Assembly (NCBI GenBank): GCA_947044405.1 | Contig: CAMRHE010000054.1 | Location: 6,401,501 to 6,465,500 of the forward strand | Length of the DNA: 64,000 nt | Direction of reading: 5' to 3' | Source of the DNA: Leptodactylus fallax | Lineage: Eukaryota > Chordata > Amphibia > Anura > Leptodactylidae | In this document: piece after piece, positions 11,605-22,850 of the stretch | Layout: every line of letters starts with the position of its first letter | How positions within the stretch are numbered: the first letter of the stretch is position 1 | Program-made: the position numbers and the translations under genes | Notes under the pieces: model-generated | What the model was told of the DNA's origin: nothing | Databases searched by the model: none | Seen by the model: the letters and a program-made list of their open reading frames with translations, nothing else

Positions 11605-11887
11605 TTAAAGAGGTTATGCAGATTAAATTTGCAGATTACTGCAGGGAAGGCCAGAAGTCTCATTCTTCTGCCTCCCATGCTGAGGCACTAACTCTCCATC
11701 ACATAAACCACTGTAACCTTTGTGCTTGCAGAGGGAGTAGAGCAGAGTCAGTGACATCACGGAGAGCCAGAGGAGCAGCAGAGAAGGCTGAAAATAAGGA
11801 CATCCAGAACCCTGCCCACCTTCAGGGGATGTGCATAAGCTTTATTGCACTGGTAGACTTTATTTTTCCCTACATAAATCCTTTAAA
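11605..11887. mobile_element. Probable TTAA MITE
   Basis: The left end TTAAAGAGGTTATGCAGATT and the reverse complement of the right end (TTAAAGGATTTATGTAGGG) are imperfect inverted copies bounded by TTAA. The interior includes a short GC-rich stretch and no credible gene. The size and style match the other TTAA MITEs in the window. Confidence 0.5.
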
Positions 11888-14598
11888 TTATTCATTAATT
11901 TGCTAATATATTTACAGGCTTATCAAGAGGTAATAAGAGTGTCACTGTAAACTAATGTCTCCAAGAAGCAATGTGAAATAATCCTTTACATTAGCATATT
12001 ACATTTTACTAAAGTTACATAGAGTACATTTAATTGCATTATTCATACTAGGCCATATCACATGAATAACTGTTTGAATTCACAGGATTGAAGAGCATTC
12101 AGTCTCCTAATGCGGGCTATGAGGACAGAGAAAACAATGTTGGTATTTTACTTTATCACTCCTGCATTACAGACCAATATTATTTTACTGATAATTGGTG
12201 ACTGTAAGGTTTGGTAATTATCTTCTTTGGTAAACCCATTTAAGTCCTGAATCCATGCTTCTCTGCTATATATGCAAAAATAATAGCTATGTATAGACTT
12301 TAATGTTTAGTTAGTGTATTTTGATCATTTGGATAATACATTATAATGTGTTTAATCATCTATGGAAATTACAGAAGAGCTAGGTAAATTCTTTGAATCC
12401 CAGTACAAACAATAAAAAAATTCTGAAGTAAGTTCTGTATGAATTTACCAATTCTTTGAATAAAAATAAATTACAAATTCTAACAAATATTTTCATTTAT
12501 ATTTCACTTTTTTATTTAAGGTAAAGGATTTATGAGAAGTAAAAAAGAAAAGTAATTTCAGTTTTCAAAGTATAGTTTAAGTGTGGAGAATTAAACATTT
12601 TTTCCTAAAGTTATAAAATGTTGTGTCTAAAACTGATGTGCTACAAAATTGTTCCACACATGTTCTCATATTAAGTGTTTCATAATGTTACATGTGCACC
12701 ACCCTTTGTCTGAATCTCTTAAATTAGGAAGAAAAAAATTGCAAACTATCTTAAAGGAAAGTTATACTTAAAAAAAAAACTTAAAGTAATTTGTATGTCA
12801 ATTTATATATTCTATAGATTTCCAGTGAAATCACTGCTTGTTTGTAGTGACACGTCTCTTAAAATGATCAATTGTGCCTTATGCTTGTTCCATTCCTTTT
12901 CAATACATTCCCACTGGCAGAGATAGTGGTAGTAGTTAGAGATACTAACTACATACGGTATCCAGTGGTAACAAATAGCTTGCACTATTTTACACATGTT
13001 GCTGAAATGCAACTTTTTTTGTTGTAGATTGTGTTGCTTTTTATTGAGCCAAAGCCAAGAATGGCTACAAATGGAATGGCAAATATATAGGAAGTATTTA
13101 TATTTCTACCTTCTGCTCAATCCTCTACTGGCTTTGACTCAAATAAAAGCAACAACATCTGCAACAAAAAAAAGTTGTATTTCCCCAACCTGGGTCCTTA
13201 ACCTTAAAAATGAACATTCCAAAAATGATTCCTGCTTGGGAGAAGATGCCTGTAATTGTTTATACACACACAGTGCTATCTGAAGAAACAATGGGTTTTG
13301 TAAGTGCTCGAAAAAATATACATTTACTGTAGAATTTTTGAAACTGATAACTAAATTGCAGTGAAATGAATATGGGTGTTGTGTGTAATTGTTGGTTTGG
13401 CGCAGAACATACACCAATTTGCTGTCAAATTTTTCAGAACTAAATGCTGAATTGCAGTTTAATTAAAGCTGTATTCCCATCAGCATAACTAGATTTAGAT
13501 TTGTAGACAATTAAAAGTTAACATTTCTGCAAATATATTGGTTGTCAATAGATGTGGCCATAAATGCAGGAACTTGATCTATGATCTGGCACTTGATTTC
13601 CTTATTTTGGACATTTTATCAGGCATGGACACTACATGAATGAGAAGATAAGCCAATCACAATAAGGAAATCATGGATGGATTTCTGACAAGTGCTAGAC
13701 CATGCATTCATGGTCTTATCCATTGGCAACTAATCAAGACTAAAGACTGTCACCAGTAAGATAGTCAGAAAAAATCTTTAAAACTCATTGGCCTATGCGG
13801 CGGGGACTTCCACCAGAGCAATACTGGGAGCAGCAGGACCAGACCTGAGCATTGAAGACAGGTGAGTATGGGTATTTTTTTTTTCACCTTCCTTGGGTCT
13901 CCTTGCGGAAAATTGTATTTCCTGGACAACACCTTCAAGGTCCTGTGATTGTTTTCTCTGCTTCTCTTCCCTTCACTCATCTCTGTCTGACTACATACTG
14001 TATGGTGGTTTCTGCTGCTTTTTCGTATGGTGGTCTACAGTTCAGTCATAGCCCACAATCTGGAAAGAAACTTAATCGAACTTTCAGAGAATTGCCTTTT
14101 TAGTCTAATTCATCACTCGCTCTCCATCATCATCCTCCCTTCATTTCAGTCCCTCTTTAATTGCTTCTCTTTTACAAGAGACTCAGACAAAAAGTCCCTC
14201 CAGATGAGAACCTCAGGAATTTTACCATTCACTTACTTTGATTTCCTTTGTTCCCTTTCTATTCATATCATCATTTAATGACTTAAAAGTACAGTAGCCA
14301 CATATGCAGCAATCTGGGATGCACTTTGATTTCTCACACCCTTCAATCATAGTCAGCATTTTTTGCAGCAATTTTTGCTATAGCTTATTTAGAATTACAT
14401 TAAGAGAGTTAGCCTTAGCTTCTCATGTGCATCAATGAACCTTGACTGCCTATGATTGCCAGATCACGAGTCATCCTTTCAAGGACCACTTTTGGTAGGT
14501 TCTAAACATTGCATACTGTGAATACCCCACTAAACCTGCTGTTTTGGAGATGATCTAACCCAGTAGACCAGCCATTACTGTTGTCCCTATTAAATATA
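11888..14598. other. Long stretch without firm features
   Basis: Mostly AT-rich and apparently low-copy. A possible TTAA MITE end (TTAAAGGAAAGTTATACTT) starts near 12751 but has no clear partner. A moderately GC-rich patch at 13790-13870 (GACTTCCACCAGAGC to GACAGGTGAGTATGG) looks like a fragment of a MITE interior. The segment around 14450-14580 has repeat-like wording that I could not classify. Confidence 0.45.

Positions 14599-14599
<1 letters not shown>

Positions 14600-14644
<45 letters not shown>
14600..14644. repeat. (GATA)n microsatellite
   Basis: Uninterrupted tetranucleotide run of about eleven units. A second short AGATAGATAGATA run lies at 14797-14809. Confidence 0.97.
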
Positions 14645-14649
14645 GGAAA

Positions 14650-15059
14650 AAAATAGTCCAAAGCACCACTAGTAGGAATAGTCCAAGGTAGCACTAGTAA
14701 AAATATAACCTTTCCACTATCAATGGGTGCAGGTCCCAGGAGACTGGCAAATCCCATCCAATGATAGAAAAATACAAGGCAGCAGCACTCCAAAGTAGAT
14801 AGATAGATATCCACAAAAATTGAGCAGCACTCCAAAGCTGAAACAACACTTTTTCTTCACTACTTTGGAGTGCTATAATTATTGGGACTATAGCATGTGC
14901 CCTGTGACTGGCACAAGGCAAATTTGGTGCCCTGTAGCTTGGAATGCATTTTAATAGTGACAGGTTCCTTTTAAGAAACAAATACATTTCCAGAACTACA
15001 TAAGGCAAACACTGTGTACATCTCTATTCTAAACATAATCTGTAGGCAACATATCTAGA
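14650..15059. other. Low-confidence repeat fragments
   Basis: Contains repeated AGCAGCACTCCAAAG words (near 14782 and 14823) and an inverted counterpart (CTTTGGAGTGCT, near 14863), suggesting a small fold-back repeat. No gene is supported. Confidence 0.4.
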
Positions 15060-15280
15060 AGGGGCCAGACCAGGGACAAAGACTGAGGGGAGGGCCCACA
15101 TGACGAAAGTATGGCTGGACAGCAGCTATTGGCCAAAGTATGGATAAGGTGGGGTTAATCCAAGTTTGGTTGCAGAGGAGAGTGGCTTTTAAGGAAAGCC
15201 CGCTAAAAGTAACGGCAGTTGCCATGTAGAGGACACAGAGTGAAGAAGCTGTGTGCAGTGTGTTCTCTCTTTTAGCTGTC

Positions 15281-16723
15281 ATGGCATCGCTTAAGGATCT
15301 GATCGTGCAGCTGCGCGAGTCGGCAGCTACACATGGAGCAGAATGGGTGCAGGCACAACTTTCGGGCCTGCTTCAGGGGCTGGGGACGCCTGCTGCTGAG
15401 GTTCCCCCTGCAACTCCGAGACGGTCGCGGAGGACTAGGCCTCCGATGCGCCTGAGCCCGGACGAAGCCCCTCGAGCCCAGCGCCGAAGACAGAGCCCCT
15501 CTAGGGACCCTCCGGTCCAGGACACCGGCAGGTCTGCTGCCTCCCGGCAGTCCCGGGCTGGGAGGAATCCGGTTGGCGGGCGGGACTCGCAGCGGAGGTG
15601 GCAGGCCGCGCCTCCGCCATTACAAGAAGGCGACGGTGGATCTGGAGCTGGTGCGGAGGGCCCTGTATCCCCCTACCTCGTGCCTTCCCTGCATGGTGAG
15701 TCTAGACTTGTGATATGGACCCCGGGTCCTCAACGTGCATCCTCGGGCAGGGGTTTGTTTGATTTGTTTGGGGTTTCTGGGGCAGTTGTTGCGGGTTCAG
15801 CCCCAAGCCGTGGTTACGTCTCCGGTACCCATGTGGGTGGGGGAGGGTGTTTCGGTGACTGGGGGATTGGGGTCACTGGTGGGCGGACTGGGATCGATAG
15901 CCAGCTGTATAGGGGGGGCTTCGGTTAGTGGGACGTCGAGGGAAGCGATTTCGAGTGGGGGTGGGGATAAGCCTCAAGAAAAAAGCGCGGAAAAGGACAA
16001 GGAAGAAGGGGCTCCTAAGTTGGATGATTCCACAAAAGGAGAGGTTTACGTTTGTTTCGAGGGGCCTTTGGGGGCCCATTTGAAGCAGGAAGTTCGGAAC
16101 AAAATATGGAAAGGGGAGTATGTGGAGATTTTTTTATTACTCCCTTTGGAGCACTTTAACTTGGATAGAGGAAGAAGGAGGAGGAGGGGAAGCGGCGGTA
16201 TAGGCTTATACCTCGCACCTTCTCCAATTGGTTGCAAGCGTTCGCTATTTTGGCTAGCGTAATTGGGGAAAAGGTGCCGGAGAATTGCTCCGCCCTTTTT
16301 TGCTATATGGATTCCATTGGGGAAGCTTACAGAGTGTACGGGGGTCAAGGGTGGCTAAGGTATGACGAACAATTTCGTGAACGTAAGGCGGTACGGCCCA
16401 GTATCTGGTGGGACCACAAGGATATTGGGCTGTGGTTGTGGGTTACAGCCCCGGCTCGTTCAGGGCTTTCTTTTCTGTCGGGAGCCAGGGGTTCCAATGT
16501 TGCGGGGCGCTCGGCGGCTTCCCAGAAGGGATTGTGCTTCTCCTTTAATGAAGGCTCATGCAAATTCGGTGCAAAGTGCAAGTTCAAGCATGAGTGTTCT
16601 ACATGTGGAGGATCCCATGGGGAATCTCGGTGTTTCAAAGGGAATAAGTCAAAAGGGGGTGATAGCGCTGGAAAAGGGTCGGAATCAGGTGGTAGTGGGC
16701 GCGGTGCGGCCGTACCTAAATGA
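15281..16723 (+). pseudogene. YR retrotransposon gag
   Basis: Gag would package the element RNA. The preferred start is the ATG at 15281 (MASLKDLIVQLRESAA), which opens an N-terminal region followed by an Arg/Pro-rich basic stretch. The frame then shifts by +1 near 15700-15760 and again near 16180-16200. The third segment contains AFAILASVIGEKVPE and GGQGWLRYDEQFRER, wording I recognise from vertebrate DIRS-like gag. It ends in a Cys/His cluster (CFSFNEGSCKFGAKCKFKH, then CSTCGG...C) resembling a CCCH zinc finger. Stop at 16721-16723. It overlaps the start of the RT frame. Two frameshifts make it non-functional as it stands, unless one is an intron. Confidence 0.75.
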
Positions 16724-18260
16724 ATACCTGGATAGGGCGTTGGCGGGGTTGTTGGCAGATGGTTTTCAGTTTGGTTTTAAAACTCCTTATGTTGAGGGGG
16801 AATTCCCAGTGGTTCAGAGGAATTTGAGATCGGCGTTGCAACATCCAGAGGTGGTAAGCGACAAACTGGCGAAGGAGGTGGCGTTGGGTCAGATGGCAGG
16901 GCCTTTTGAGTGTCTTCCGATGGCACATTTAAGGGTGTCCCCACTGGGAGTGGTACCCAAGAAGGAGCCGAACAAGTTTCAGCTCATTCATCATTCGTCG
17001 TTCAACGATGGAATCGACCCTGAATGTTGTTCGGTGGTTTATACATCGTTTGATGTGGCTGTAGGCTGGGTTAGGGAATATGGGGTTGGGGCGTTGTTAG
17101 CAAAGGCCGATGTTGAATCGGCTTTTCGTTTACTGCCGGTACACAAGGATAGTCTGCATTTACTGGGATGTTATTGGGACGGGGGTTAATACGTTTATCG
17201 TTGTTTGCCCATGGGATGTTCTATCTCATGCACATACTTCGAGTGTTTTAGTACGTTTGTGGAATGGGTAGTCAGGAGAGAGGCTGGGTGGTCTTCGGTT
17301 ATTCACTATCTGGACGACTACTTGTGCATTGGGCCGGCGGCTTCTGGGATTTGTTCGTTGTTGTTACATACTTTAGAGGGGGTGGCGGGGCGCTTTGGAA
17401 TCCCGTTCGCCAAAGAAAAGACTGAAGGGCCGAGTTCAGTGTTGACGTTCCTTGGGATTTGTATCGACTCATTGTGTATGGAATGTCGTTTGCCGGAGGA
17501 CAAATTGATTCAGCTGCGCAACGAGATCAGGGGAGCTTGTCGGCGAAAAAAGTTGATGCTTAGAGAACTTCAATCCTTGTTAGGTAAATTAAAATTTGCG
17601 TGTCGCATATTACCCATGGGAAGGGTGTTGTGCAGGAGGCTAGAGGCGGCAACGGTGGGGGTGGAGCATCCTCGTCATTATGTGCGCCTGGGGAGGGAAT
17701 TGAGGGAGAATTTAGAAGTTTAAGACAGTTTTTTAGGTTGTTATAATGGGCGGTCATTGATGTTGGATAAGTGGGTGGACGCGGAAAAATTGGAGCTGTT
17801 CACAGACGCAGCGGGGAGTGTTGGTTTCGGGGCCTTCTACAAGGGACATTGGTGTGTGGGTTCATGGCCGGAAAGCTGGAAGGCGGAGGGTTGGGTGCGC
17901 AATCTTGCCTTATTGGAAGTGTTCCCCATTGTGGTGGCTCTGGAGGTCTGGGGGCAGGAGTTTAGGAACAAGAAGGTGCGTTTCAACTGCGATAACCTTG
18001 GGGTCATTCAGGCTATCAATAATATGACGGCATCCTCACCCCCAGTGGTTTGTGTATTGCGTAGGCTGGTGTGGTTGTGCTTGTCACTGAACGCGTGGGT
18101 GAAGGTGGTACATGTTCCCGGTATTGACAATTGTATTGCTGACGCACTCTCTCGTTTGAAGTGGGCCCGGTTTTGGCAATTGGCACCAGAGGCGGAGGAG
18201 TTGGGAGAGCCGTGGCCGGTACACCTTTGGAATCTGCCTTTCGGGCGGCGCAGAGTTTGA
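16716..18260 (+). pseudogene. YR retrotransposon reverse transcriptase-RNase H
   Basis: Copies element RNA into DNA. All segments lie in one reading frame interrupted by two TAA codons (17187-17189 and 17721-17723). RT landmarks in order: PLGVVPKKEPNKFQLIHH, LLAKADVESAFRLLPV (first catalytic Asp), CLPMGCSISC, and IHYLDDYLCIG carrying the YxDD catalytic pair. RNase H follows, with LFTDAAGSVGFGAF, a Glu in LALLEVFPIV, FNCDNLGVIQA and IADALSRLK, so all four acidic residues appear present. The wording is DIRS-like and not Gypsy-like. Only two nonsense codons suggest modest age. The start is not defined because the frame is open before it and overlaps gag. Confidence 0.85.
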
Positions 18261-19129
18261 TCCGAGCTTCCTTGGCGGAGGAAGCTTGGGCTGCATACAA
18301 GGTAGCATGGGGTCAATGGGAGGAATGGCGAGCAATTTTTGGAAAGCATGTTGAGGATGATGAGGCGTTGCTGTTTCTGTTGATTGGCCAATGTAAAGAG
18401 GAGGGGTGGTCTGTCTCGAGGGTAAATAAGCTGATGGCGGGATTGGCATTTGGTTTCAGGGCGCGCGGCTTACGGGATGTCACCAAGACATTTGTGGTAC
18501 GTCAGGCCTTGAAGGGGTGGAGACGAGACTGGGCTTCGGTGGATCAGCAGTGGCCGGTGTATTTTCATTTGCTTCAGGAATAAGGGGGAGCATTAGGGAG
18601 TCTCTGCAGGTCCGAGTTCGAAGTTAAACTTTTTCGGTTAGCGTTCTCCTTAGCCTTTTTTGGAGCATTACGCTTGGGGAAATTGGTTAGCCCGTCTACT
18701 AGCAGGCCTGGCGGCTTGCTGATGAATGACGTGGAAGTAATGGAAGATAGGGTGGAATTTCTTGTGCGCAGATCAAAGACGGACCAAGAGGGCAGAGGGT
18801 CCAAGGTGGTGTTGTTTCAGGTTCCTGATGTGCTCATGTGTCCAGTCAAGTGTTTTAGGGATTATAGGCCGACCGTGCGTTTTTTGGGGGATCCTCTGCT
18901 GAAGCATGCCGATGGATCTTTTCTGTCCAGATATCAGTTTGTGGCAATATTCCATAAATGTTTGTTGGTTTGTTGGCGGTGCCCGACCGAATTTGGGGGT
19001 CACTCCTTTCATATTGGGGCAGCGACAGATGCTGTGCACAGGGGATTGGGTGATGAGGTGGTTCGGCGGATAGGTAGATGGGAGTCCATTCGTTTTCGTT
19101 CGTATGTTCGTCCTGCCTGGTTGGTTTAG
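18161..19129 (+). pseudogene. YR retrotransposon tyrosine recombinase
   Basis: Would integrate the element by cutting DNA through a Tyr nucleophile. The frame overlaps the end of RNase H by about 100 bp. The N-terminal half (AAQSLIRASLAEEAWAAYK to GWSVSRVNKLMAGLAFGFRA) fits a core-binding domain. The catalytic half carries FFGALRLGKLV (first Arg) and a Lys-containing RRSKTDQEGRG strand. It then has GHSFHIGAATDAV where the usual H-x-x-R motif reads H-x-x-H, and GRWESIRFRSYVRP with the presumed Tyr. One in-frame TAA (18581-18583) separates the halves. Both the stop and the lost second Arg predict inactivity. Confidence 0.82.
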
Positions 19130-19150
19130 GGCAGTCCAAGTGCCATGGTG

Positions 19151-19184
19151 ATGTTTGTGTGTTGTTCTTTCTTTTCTTTTGCAG
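19151..19184 (+). promoter_or_regulatory. Splice-acceptor-like polypyrimidine tract plus CAG
   Basis: A T/C-rich run including TTCTTTCTTTTCTTTTGCAG sits between the recombinase stop and the first codons of the hydrolase-like domain. It matches the vertebrate acceptor pattern (polypyrimidine tract, then CAG before GGGG). This suggests the 3' domain is, or was, expressed from a spliced transcript. The donor is not identified. Confidence 0.5.
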
Positions 19185-19784
19185 GGGGTGACGAGCTGGA
19201 ATTGGTCTGGATTCTGGGCCATTCGTTTGTGTTTTAGGGGGCTTTGAGGACAGCGGTTCGGCCGGACAGTTGGCAATTGGGTTTTCCCAGATAGAGGGTT
19301 ACAGTAAGATGGCTTGGGTTTCGGGGGGATGTGCTGGTCCAGGGTACTTCCAGAATTTCATAGGTTCGTCAGGTTAGACAGGTCTCTGGACGTTCTTGTC
19401 CTCCATGTGGGAGGAAATGATCTGGGGGCCAGGCCTTTTCGTGAACTAATACGGGATATCAAGTTTGATATGCTCAGATTGTGGGCTATGTCGCCTGGGT
19501 TAGTGACAGTGTGGTCAGATATAGTTCATCATCATGTGTGGAGGGGATCCCGTTGTGTTGATAGTCTTAACTGGGCCAGGGTTAAGGTTAATAGGACGGT
19601 AGCTCATTTCTTTAAAAGAAACGGTTTTGTGGCGGTCCGTCATAAGGAGTTTGAGGCAGGTGAGGGGAATTTTTGGCAGCGGGATGGGGTGCACTTCAAC
19701 GCCGTGGGAACGGACATCTGGACTCTGTCGATTCAAGAAGGAATCGAGGTGGCACTGCGGGTATGGAGGGACGTGAAGGCTTAA
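19185..19784 (+). pseudogene. SGNH/GDSL-hydrolase-like 3' domain of the YR retrotransposon
   Basis: SGNH hydrolases are esterases or lipases with Ser, Gly, Asn and His blocks. The first block reads VWILGHSFVF (Gly-His-Ser in place of Gly-Asp-Ser). After a stop at the end of that block and one frame change near 19300, the frame runs through FHRFVRLDRSLDVLVLHVGG, GGNDLG (the Asn block) and DGVHFNAVGTDIW (Asp-x-x-His block), ending IEVALRVWRDVKA. About 200 residues in total, a usual size for the fold. Such domains are known in some Ngaro-type and CR1 elements; the substrate and role are unknown. The order after YR and the likely splice acceptor suggest a separate product. Confidence 0.75.
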
Positions 19785-20112
19785 GGTGTCCTCGGAGTTG
19801 GGAAGGAAATGCCTGGTGGTATGGTTGGGGAGGAGCTTGGAGGCTCTGGACCCCCCAGGAGACAATGGCATGGCTGGGAAACAATTTTGGGCTGGCCTTA
19901 GGACATTCAGGATCTTTAAAGATGGATCCTTTTATCACCTGGGGGATTGGTGATTTGGTGCCTTCGAGCTGGGCTCTACGGCTGGAGGTAATTTACAAAA
20001 AGGGGGGTTTAGAAGGCCAGTGTGTTGGCTCCGAGGACCTCCTGAGGCTTTAAAGGGAAATAAGGGTCGTTGTTTTTATATTGCTGTTTGTTTTGTAAAC
20101 TTATTGTATGTT

Positions 20113-20118
20113 AATAAA
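20113..20118 (+). terminator. Polyadenylation signal AATAAA
   Basis: AATAAA lies 330 bp after the hydrolase stop, near the presumed 3' end of the YR retrotransposon. Confidence 0.55.
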
Positions 20119-20130
20119 GGGCTGCTGTGG

Positions 20131-22688
20131 CCAATTCAACTTCACTTCTCTTGTGTCGAGTATTATTTATTCAGGTAAAGAGGAATATCGGTCAAGTGGA
20201 GGGACTAGACGTTACTTTGTCATGTGAACACCATCGTTTATTTAGATATTATGTGTTATATGAAATTGTGACATGTACTATATTAGTTCTTCTTTTAGTA
20301 TGTTTTTTCAGTGATTTTGTAACTACACCTACTTATCTTTCTTAACAAAACATAAAATACTTAATTAAACTTGACATTTTCACATGGGGAAAAATGCTGG
20401 TGGTGTACTTATGGTATCACAGGTGTTCAAACAATAGCTACTGTATGTTACAGCGTTTCCCATTCCATTTGATAGATGAAGCCTATCCCACATACTTAGT
20501 TGTGGTCTATTGCGTATTGACATAACTGGTCCAGCCCCTCCATTTGAATGAAGCTGTAGTGTGAGTCTACAATAAAAAGAGATACCCTTATCTGCTACTT
20601 AGAAGGCAATGAGAAGGCATGTTTTATTAACTCCCCAATGTTACAGCTCAAAGAACAAGAACAAATCTCAGGGTCCATCCCAGACTACCTAGTCTATTAG
20701 ATAGAGTACTTATGCTCATTCATACTCACATTGTTATACTGACATGCTTAAAAGCCCATTTTATTATGCCATTGAAAATAACAGAGTACATATGGTATCA
20801 TTATAGCAATATAATGTAAAAATTATTTTACATAACATAGACAAAGGCCTAAAACTACTCAAGGATTTATGTGTTGATAACCTCGGGGGTTTTGAAATGT
20901 GACCACAGGGAGCAGTTTAGGTGGGTCTTTACAGAGAAGACCTATTCAAGCTGTCTGTGTACCTTTGACAACGACAGATCATGGTGATCAATGTTTACAA
21001 ACAAATACAATAATTTTACTTTTCTAATCATCCTGTGAAACAACACCCCATACTATATATCAAATTCCTGGACCATTATGACTATGATATGAGGAGAGGG
21101 AGATTTACTGCAGGCATATCAATGGTAATGATAAAGTCACTTTTTAAATTACAAATTTTATTTTTACTATGCAACTCATTCAAATACAGTATGCTTCATT
21201 GTATAGTTGCAAAGGCATTTACCCTAATAGTTAAGGTGACCATTACTTATGTCACTGCAAAGATACCCACTATTTTCAGACAAAAAATATTTTTCACTAC
21301 CTTCTCGCACTACTAAAGCTCAAATGTAACAATTTGAGATTTTTACATATGTACAAAATGTTATACAGTATTACATTTAGCTTTCAACATTGTACTAACA
21401 TACAACAGGAAAAAGCTTGTAGGAAAGTTACGTGGAATTGTTAAACACTTTAAGTTTAGCAACAGAATACATGGTTATTTCCATGGAAGTAATGGAGAAC
21501 AGACAGGGGAGAGAGGGGTCCCCTGCCTTCAGTACAGTTTTTGGCTAAGAATGTAAGAGTTGCAAACCAGAAACAAGAAATCTCTTGGCTAACAAATACA
21601 AGTCTTAAGTGAAAATTGCAGCAAAGTTAAAAGTGACAACTTAAAATGACACAAAAACAATAGTCTTATCTTTTCTATTCCTTAACTGGTTTGCACAGAT
21701 TACACAAATCTACTTTCAATAACCTATTCCAAAAAGGAACCGGAACTTCGTCCATCCAAGACAGTAGATACCATAGATAGAAATAAAGTGTGCTTATGCT
21801 GTCATGACAACATTTCTGAATGTAAATGTCCATTATAAATATCATCTGAACTAGAGAGATCTGTAAAATTGTACCACTGAAAAATGTAGCACCTGTCAAA
21901 AAATCCTATATACTTTACATGGCTACTGAGTAGAACTTCTGCCTTGCACATCTTGTTAAAGTTTCTGCCTGTGACTCAGTTCAAAGTGGTTTCAGACATG
22001 CCTAAAACATCAAGAAATGTTTGCTGTATTTTAACAGCATGTAATAAGAATGATATAATGTAACCCAAGACTATTCCTTACTTTCATTTAACTGCAATTG
22101 ACTTTGCTTTTATTAAAAGATCCTAAGCTAATAACTGTAGCTACTTACTTGATTTATGGGAAGAATGCAGCTTGGACCCTTTGTCAGGCAGTGCTGTCAG
22201 CTGTTTTCCTAGAAAGTGAAGAGGTTTTATACCTCACCAATTTCATGAGCTTGTCTTTCCCTTATTTTCCTTCAGCTTGCTCTGCAGAGTTGCTCTCTTC
22301 CTCCAATTCTACATTTTCATATATATATAGTAATAAATGTACTGTACACATGACTCATGTGCACCATCTGCTGGTATTCTAAATAAGTCCTTTTCCTCCA
22401 TCTTTTTTGGTATTCCTAAAACAAGATGTACTTGGCCTATAGTATATGTCATCAGATCAGTGTCACTCATTTACATGCCACTCATGTACAGCTATATTTT
22501 CAGTTTTAGAGGGCTACTTGTGTTTATTCTTTCATATACTTTATATTCCCATAGCAGTGCATTCTGTGGTCTATATGTACATAATTATCTGCTTACAAAC
22601 AAAGTAGTCCACCATTGGAGGATGTTCAGCTAGGATAACAGAGCCCAATAATTTTCCCTAAGCCCTTCTGCATTAACATCAAACTACT
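20131..22688. other. Long AT-rich stretch without recognised features
   Basis: About 2.5 kb with no coding frame that I recognise, no tandem arrays and no TIR pair. It is probably low-copy intergenic or intronic DNA. Confidence 0.5.
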
Positions 22689-22850
22689 TAAAGGGAATGT
22701 GTCACAAGAAAATGGCCTGTTTTTAAAACCAAGTTTGTATGTTAAATATAATTATTTGATTTTTATCTGAGTTGTTTTTAATTTTCTGTGTCACTATATA
22801 TTTTTTTAAAAAGTACAAAATCCTGCAATTTTCACTCTGATTCTTGTCAA
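22689..22850 (+). mobile_element. Left end of a TTAA-type MITE, cut by the next element
   Basis: TTAAAGGGAATGTGTCACAA has the TTAAAGGG start shared by other TTAA MITEs here. No matching right end is found; the sequence runs directly into a hAT-like end at 22851. Confidence 0.45.

Larger units (their letters stand above)
15060..20130 (+). mobile_element. DIRS/Ngaro-type tyrosine-recombinase retrotransposon
   Basis: An ordered set of retroelement domains spans about 5 kb on one strand: gag (15281-16723), RT plus RNase H (16716-18260), tyrosine recombinase (18161-19129) and an SGNH-hydrolase-like domain (19185-19784), then a polyadenylation signal at 20113. This order, with a tyrosine recombinase instead of a DDE integrase, defines the YR retrotransposons, which integrate a circular DNA by recombination. 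From memory, hydrolase ORFs occur in some Ngaro-group elements, which would favour Ngaro over DIRS1. I could not find convincing inverted or split direct terminal repeats, so both outer limits are approximate. The body is GC-richer than its flanks. Confidence 0.85.

Noticed and set aside
18008..19276. Minus-strand frames up to 167 codons
   Set aside because: They are antisense to the YR retrotransposon RNase H and recombinase, whose motifs are clear on the plus strand.
15060..20130. Gypsy or ERV provirus
   Set aside because: There is a tyrosine recombinase and no protease/integrase, RNase H is of the DIRS type, and no LTR pair is visible.
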